Shown here: piece by piece, positions 59,083-64,000 of the stretch | Position numbering within the stretch: the first letter of the stretch is position 1 | Layout: every line of letters begins with the position of its first letter | Assembly: GCA_022575985.1 (NCBI GenBank) | Contig: JAKSXM010000002.1 | Location: 20,075,001 to 20,139,000 of the forward strand | Direction of reading: 5' to 3' | From: Anagrus nilaparvatae | Lineage: Eukaryota; Arthropoda; Insecta; Hymenoptera; Mymaridae | Length of the DNA stretch: 64,000 nt | Position numbers and translations under genes: made by a program | The notes under the pieces: generated by a model | Seen by the model: the letters and a program-made list of their open reading frames with translations, nothing else | Databases searched by the model: none | Told to the model about the DNA's origin: nothing

Positions 59083-62000
59083 ATGGAATCAATTAAAAAT
59101 AATGAGACTGTTAAAACTCCAGCAGAATTATTAAAAGGTATAAGCCTTTTCTTTTCTTTTTAAAATATTAACAAAATTTTTAAAGTTAATAATCAAAAGA
59201 AGGGTTATTATTTTATATATAAATTCATTTACAATTTTATTATTAAAAAAACAAAATAAATCTCCTTCATTATAAACATATAAATGCATTTTACACTTAT
59301 AAAAACAAAATTAAATAATTTATAGAAGCTGAAATTAATAAATTTAAAGAACCGTTTAAGTACCCAGAATGGCGAAGAGAGCTAGTTGCTAGCAGAAATC
59401 TATCAACGAATAAAACATTATATTTACCTTATTATTTATACAATAATATTAAGCTAAGAACTAAAGATCAGATAAAAGAAAAATGTAAGTATTATAATAA
59501 TTAAAAATGTAAATTGAAATATTTTTTAAGCTTGTATACTTAAATTTTTCAATAAATATTTTAGTGGAGGAATTCAATAAAAATTTATTATCCAAGGGTC
59601 AACCAGAATCTAAATTAAGTATAAATAATTTCACTTTTAAACGTTCGCCAATAGGCCTTGATGACAGTAGTAAAGAAATAATCAAGAAGAAAGAAAGGCG
59701 AAGAAAGGGTAAACTTGTAAGTAGCCAACAATATGTATATCAAAACTATTGAATGAATATATAGGCATATTTATTACTTTTTATTTTTTAGAGAATAGTC
59801 AAAAAAGTTGCAAACAAAAATTCACTTTTTCCATTGGAAACGCTTTCAAAATCTAGCAATAAGCTATCTGAGAATGCTCCAGGAGTATCCTCGTTAAATG
59901 TTTCTGGATATTCACCCCCAGAAGTTATGGAAAGGTAATAAATTTTTTTGTTTTATTTAATAATTTAAAATAATTTAAAATAATTTTCAATTGCATATAT
60001 AGTACAGAATGTGAATCTTGCGTTGACAACCTTGAGTATGGCTCTATTGATGAATCTTCTCATACAAGTAAGCTATTTTACATAACTTAACTTAAATTTT
60101 TTTCCAAAAACCTTGCAATAAATACCAAATAAATAATCATATTATATATTTTTAAAAAAATTTTCTTTTAACATTTTTTTATAGATAAGCAAGATTCGCC
60201 TCCTCAAAATTCAAAAAAGCGTAAAAGAAGTAAGGAAAAAAATTCAAATAAAAAAATAAAAATTATTAATGATATATCGGATCCCAAATATAAAGAGCCC
60301 TTTAAACATGCAGAATTTCAACGAGAAATAATATATAATGTTAAAGCAAATTCTAGGAATGAGAAACCAGTTATAACTATTCATTATTATTTAAGATTTA
60401 ATTTAGAAGATAAAGAAATTAGATATAAATTTAAATCTTCAAATAAAATTTCTGATAAAAGTAAGTACCTAAGTAAGTAGTTGTCATTGTGTTTAACAAA
60501 TTATTAATTATTAGATTTTGAAAATTTAAATTCGGCATCACATATAACGCACAAATTTTAAATTAGTGATTTAAAATTTTATTTAAACCATGATAATTTT
60601 TGTTTTTAGTAAAAGAATTCGATATTTATTTAAAAAATAAAGGTGATCAACCCTCAGGTTTGTCCAAGGATAATTTTACTTTTATCCAAAAACCAATAGG
60701 ACTTAATAATAACCAAGAAAAAATCCTATATGCAATAAAACCTCAAGCAGTTAAGACAAAAGTTAGTAATACCAAATAATATGTAAAAATTAAGTATTAA
60801 ATTTTTTAATAATTAATTAATTTTTGCAGTTGCTAAATACGAAAAATAATCAAGTAAAACAAAGTTCTTCAAAATACTTAAGTACCCTTATCAAGCCAAG
60901 TAAATTATCTGGATTAATAGCAAGTGAAAATTTAAAAAATTTTCGACTAAACAAAAACAATAAAACATCCACAATAAAATTATCAACTGCCACATCAACA
61001 AATTTAAGTGGTAAATCAGAAATTAATGCTTCAAAAAATATGCTCCTTCGAGGGAATCCTGTAAAGATTTCTGAATTATACAATAAGTCTTTGACAAGTA
61101 ACTGCAAAAAAACAGCAACAACGTCAACGAGTATCTTGAAAAAAACTATAAGTGCTAGTTCTAAAATTAGCACTACAGAAAGTCTTTTACTTAAAGAGGA
61201 TGAAGAAGAAATTACCAAAACAGAAAAAAAATCTTCAAAAAATAATTGTGATGGTAGTATAAAAAAACCATCATCCAGCGTGAAACAAACTGTATGTGAT
61301 TCAGGAATTAGAAGAACAGAAAATGTGCCTCTCCAAAAGAATGTAATAGAAGTTATTGAGCTAGATAATGAACCATCTCGTTTGAATAATCATACTGATG
61401 TTGCACAAAATTCATCATCTACTTTAAAAAAAAGCGGCACAAAAGATATATTACTTGAAAAAGATGCAGCCAAAAATATAACAAAAATCACTGAGCATAA
61501 AGCAAAATCTTCCTCTATAAACCATGCTGATGCAACGACAAAAAAAACATCACCCACCTTAAGTAATTCTGTTAATGATGCTTCAGTAAGCAGTGAAATT
61601 GAAATTATTGAGCTAATAAATGAACCTTCTATAAAAAGTAAGCATTTTATCGTATGTTATAAGCATGTATATTTTAATTTTTGTGGAAAAAATATTTTAC
61701 TTGAACTTGAAAAATATTTTGCAGAAATAATCATTATATAGCTTAAGGAATCTTGTAGAATATTATTACAAGAGTTTCTTCAAAATAATTTTTATTTTCT
61801 TATCACTAAAGTTATAAATTTTAATTAAAATTATAATAAATAATAATAAAATTTAAACTTAAAAAAAATTTTTAAATTAAAATTTTGAAATATTTTTAAG
61901 TTAAAGCCAAGTAATTTCTGTTTTAATTAACTATAAAATATTTTGTAAATTTTTGTTGAATGAATTTAAAGATTTTTTGCCTCTTCGTACCCTAGTGACC

Positions 62001-63038
62001 TACAAAAATACTGCCAAAAAGATCAACTTTTTGGGTTTTACGAAACTCATGAAGTATCTGTTATATTAAAAAATTGCGCAATTTATTCTAGAACATTTGA
62101 AGACATTATAATATAATGCCCTTTCTAGACCTAATTAATTTTTTTTAATCCTGTGTGCTTGGACTATAATCTTTGGTATAGTAAAAGCACATGGAATTAA
62201 AAAAAAAATTTATTAGTCTAGAAAAGGCTTAATAATAATATTTTTCTATTGCAGAAATTTAAATTTCTTTATAAAGAATTTTTCATTTTTATAAATTTTG
62301 AATAATATTAAACTTAAGTTTTAATCGTAATTTTATTATAACAGATTCAGAAACACCTGGTGGTTATAATAAAGTGAGATCATTGTTTCAAGAAATGACA
62401 TGTTTACAGACATCAGCTTGTTTTCTAATAGAAAATAAGTTAGAAGACAAAGAACTAGAGCATCAGAAACTTATAGTAGAAAAAGAAGAGATTGAAAAAT
62501 TATTAAAATCAGAAATAATAAAAAGTAAAAATTTAGAGGAAAATTTTAAAAATTTAGAAGAAAAATTAAATGAAGAAAAAAAAACTAATGCATTCTTACA
62601 GGAAAAAATAAAAAAAATTGAGGTATTTATAAATAATATAGTAAAGTGTATAATAAAATTTAAAATGTTTGATATTGTATTATATTCTAATTAAATTAAA
62701 TTTTTATTTAAAGTATGTAGCTGAAGTAAAAAGTATCCAGAATAAAAAAATGCAAAACCATATTGATGATTTAACAGAATTGTAAGTTTTTAATTATTGA
62801 AATACTTTAAAATTTATTTTTAAATTAATTAAATTATATTTTTTGTTATTTTTATAGGCATAATACAGAAATAAATAATTTAAAGACTCAAGCAAAATTA
62901 GATAAAACTAATTATGAAATAAGACTTGAAAATGAAGCAAAGAGATATGCAGTTCTAGAAGATGAGTTGAAAGAATTTAAAAAAATTAAAGATATTATGT
63001 TTGAATATCTTAAAAAAAACAAAAAAAAACAAATTTAA
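59083..63038 (+). CDS. MBDL-4: double MBD-like nuclear protein with coiled coil
   Basis: Eleven exons (59083-59137, 59326-59484, 59565-59716, 59792-59934, 60003-60067, 60185-60460, 60610-60761, 60830-61637, 62345-62622, 62714-62781, 62858-63038) keep frame for 778 residues, the longest of the family. Module 1, residues 23-115 (PEWRRELVAS, PYYLYNN, IKLRTKDQI, LSINNFTF, PIGLDD). Basic KKRKRSKEKNSNKKIKI after residue 198 is a strong NLS-like stretch. Module 2, residues 214-334 (AEFQREIIY, IHYYLRF, YKFKSS, LSKDNFTF). Exon 8 is a 269-residue Ser/Lys/Thr-rich linker with repeated SSTLKK/TSPTLS units and SIM-like VIEVIELDNE and EIEIIELINE. Residues 604-778 form a coiled coil aligned with that of MBDL-3. 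The second module has lost more of the key MBD positions than the others. Function is inferred only. Confidence 0.75.
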
Positions 63039-63414
63039 TTAACCAAAAATTAGTAATTTATATTACTAAAAAAGATTTTTATACACATATTACATTTTTT
63101 TTTTAGTTTTGAGATCATGAGATATGCTTTAATGGTTTATATTTAAAGAATTTATTATTTTTATATAAAAATATATGCGATATAAAAATAAATATTGAAA
63201 TTTCAATAAAAATACAAGCAAGGCTTGTATTATTTTTTTAGTTTGTTTTTGTATGCATTAAAAATATTTTTTTTTCTTTTTATAAATATGCGATTTTAAA
63301 TTTGTTGTAAAACTTATGCTTAATTAAAAGTAATGTTATCATAGAGACTTATTAATTTGAAAAAAAAGTTAAAATGATAAATATGTTATTTTATTTATTT
63401 TATTAGTATGAATC

Positions 63415-63486
63415 ATGCCAAAAAAACCATCAGTGGTTAAAAAACAAATAGTCTGTAGGGACAAAAAAAAAGATTGCGCTTTGTAA
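63415..63486 (+). other. Possible orphan first exon
   Basis: MPKKPSVVKKQIVCRDKKK..CAL-stop follows a TATTTTATTAG acceptor-like sequence 380 bp after MBDL-4. The broken gene after MBDL-3 also opens with MPRKNTKKS after an acceptor. It may be a relic of the same tandem unit. The rest of the window to 64000 shows no gene. Confidence 0.2.
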
Positions 63487-64000
63487 TTTAGAATAAGAAT
63501 TAATTATTTTATACCTTTTTTGTATATGAATAAATTAAAATAAAACAATTATAAAGTTAATTTTTATATCTACATATAGGTATATTTTATTCCTTTCATT
63601 CCCTCCATGTTCCCCTCTTGATTTTAATTTAATCAAATACATAATAAAAAGCAGGCGTGGCCTAAAATGTCTAAAAAATGAAGTACCTAGGTATAATCAT
63701 TACAAAAAAAAAGCATATGTATCCAGCAGAGAACAGTATAAAAAAAATCAAATTTTTTTATTCAATTGTTATTCTTATGAATACAATTTATAAATTTACT
63801 TTTTAATAGTAAATATATTATTTACTATTAAAATTTAATTCTTTTTATGATACGTTAATTTTCTTTTATTTATATGAGCAATTATTTCAAAAGTGCTACT
63901 TAATTTGAGCCTGGAATCGTGATTTTTTTTTTTTAGGGCACATCGATATGACCCCTGTTTTCAGATAGTTTGAACCTTCAGAAAACCGAAAAAAATCATG

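Noticed and set aside
1..64000. tRNA, rRNA and other RNA genes
   Set aside because: A reading for tRNA A/B-box pairs and other familiar RNA motifs gave no convincing match; a covariance-model search would be needed to be sure.

Overview
The window reads as nuclear DNA of an insect with a very A+T-rich genome. Genes have many small exons with GT..AG introns. Homeobox, carboxylesterase, F-box/LRR and MBD-like protein families are present, and the non-coding DNA is full of short foldback (MITE-like) elements. Very low GC plus an expanded F-box/LRR family would suit a parasitoid wasp (aphid-parasitoid braconids have such genomes), but that placement is inference, not something the bases prove.

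Layout. 1-2560: repeats, no gene. 2561-6237 (+): a three-exon K50 paired-like homeobox gene, closest by eye to Otx/ocelliless but strongly diverged and with one extra residue in its homeodomain. 7946-14437 (+): the last three exons of a carboxylesterase relic, whose 6-kb intron holds an intact F-box/LRR gene (9800-11700, +). 14438-19295: repeats, including a 25-bp minisatellite inside a larger repeat element. 19296-26333 (-): first member (MBDL-1) of a four-gene family that I could not match to a named gene. 26334-32078: repeats. 32079-33521 and 36310-38314 (both -): two more F-box/LRR genes, the second with a frame break at an A10 run. 38315-42213: a repeat array in inverted orientation to one at 27.9-29.2 kb. 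42214-47474, 49236-54774 and 59083-63038 (all +): MBDL-2, -3 and -4, with a broken gene at 55838-56689 split by a foldback element.

The MBDL genes are the most interesting content. Joining exons by hand gives intact frames of about 654, 690, 705 and 778 residues. Each has modules encoded by two exons (the second almost always exactly 152 nt) that fit the methyl-CpG-binding (MBD/TAM) fold consensus: an aromatic-x-R-E-[LIV] start, a Y-Y-Y strand, an [IL]-[RK]-[ST] segment, and a final [LS]-x-x-[DN]-N-F-[TS]-[FL] motif. Most have basic NLS-like stretches, long Ser/Glu-rich linkers carrying repeated hydrophobic-acidic motifs resembling SUMO-interacting motifs, and a C-terminal coiled coil. The architecture suggests a rapidly evolving, locally duplicated family of nuclear chromatin readers. 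Module order, exon loss and a recent 2-kb duplication between MBDL-2 and MBDL-3 show that it is still being reshuffled.

All exon models were made by eye from splice consensus, phase and similarity among the copies; transcript data could shift individual boundaries.
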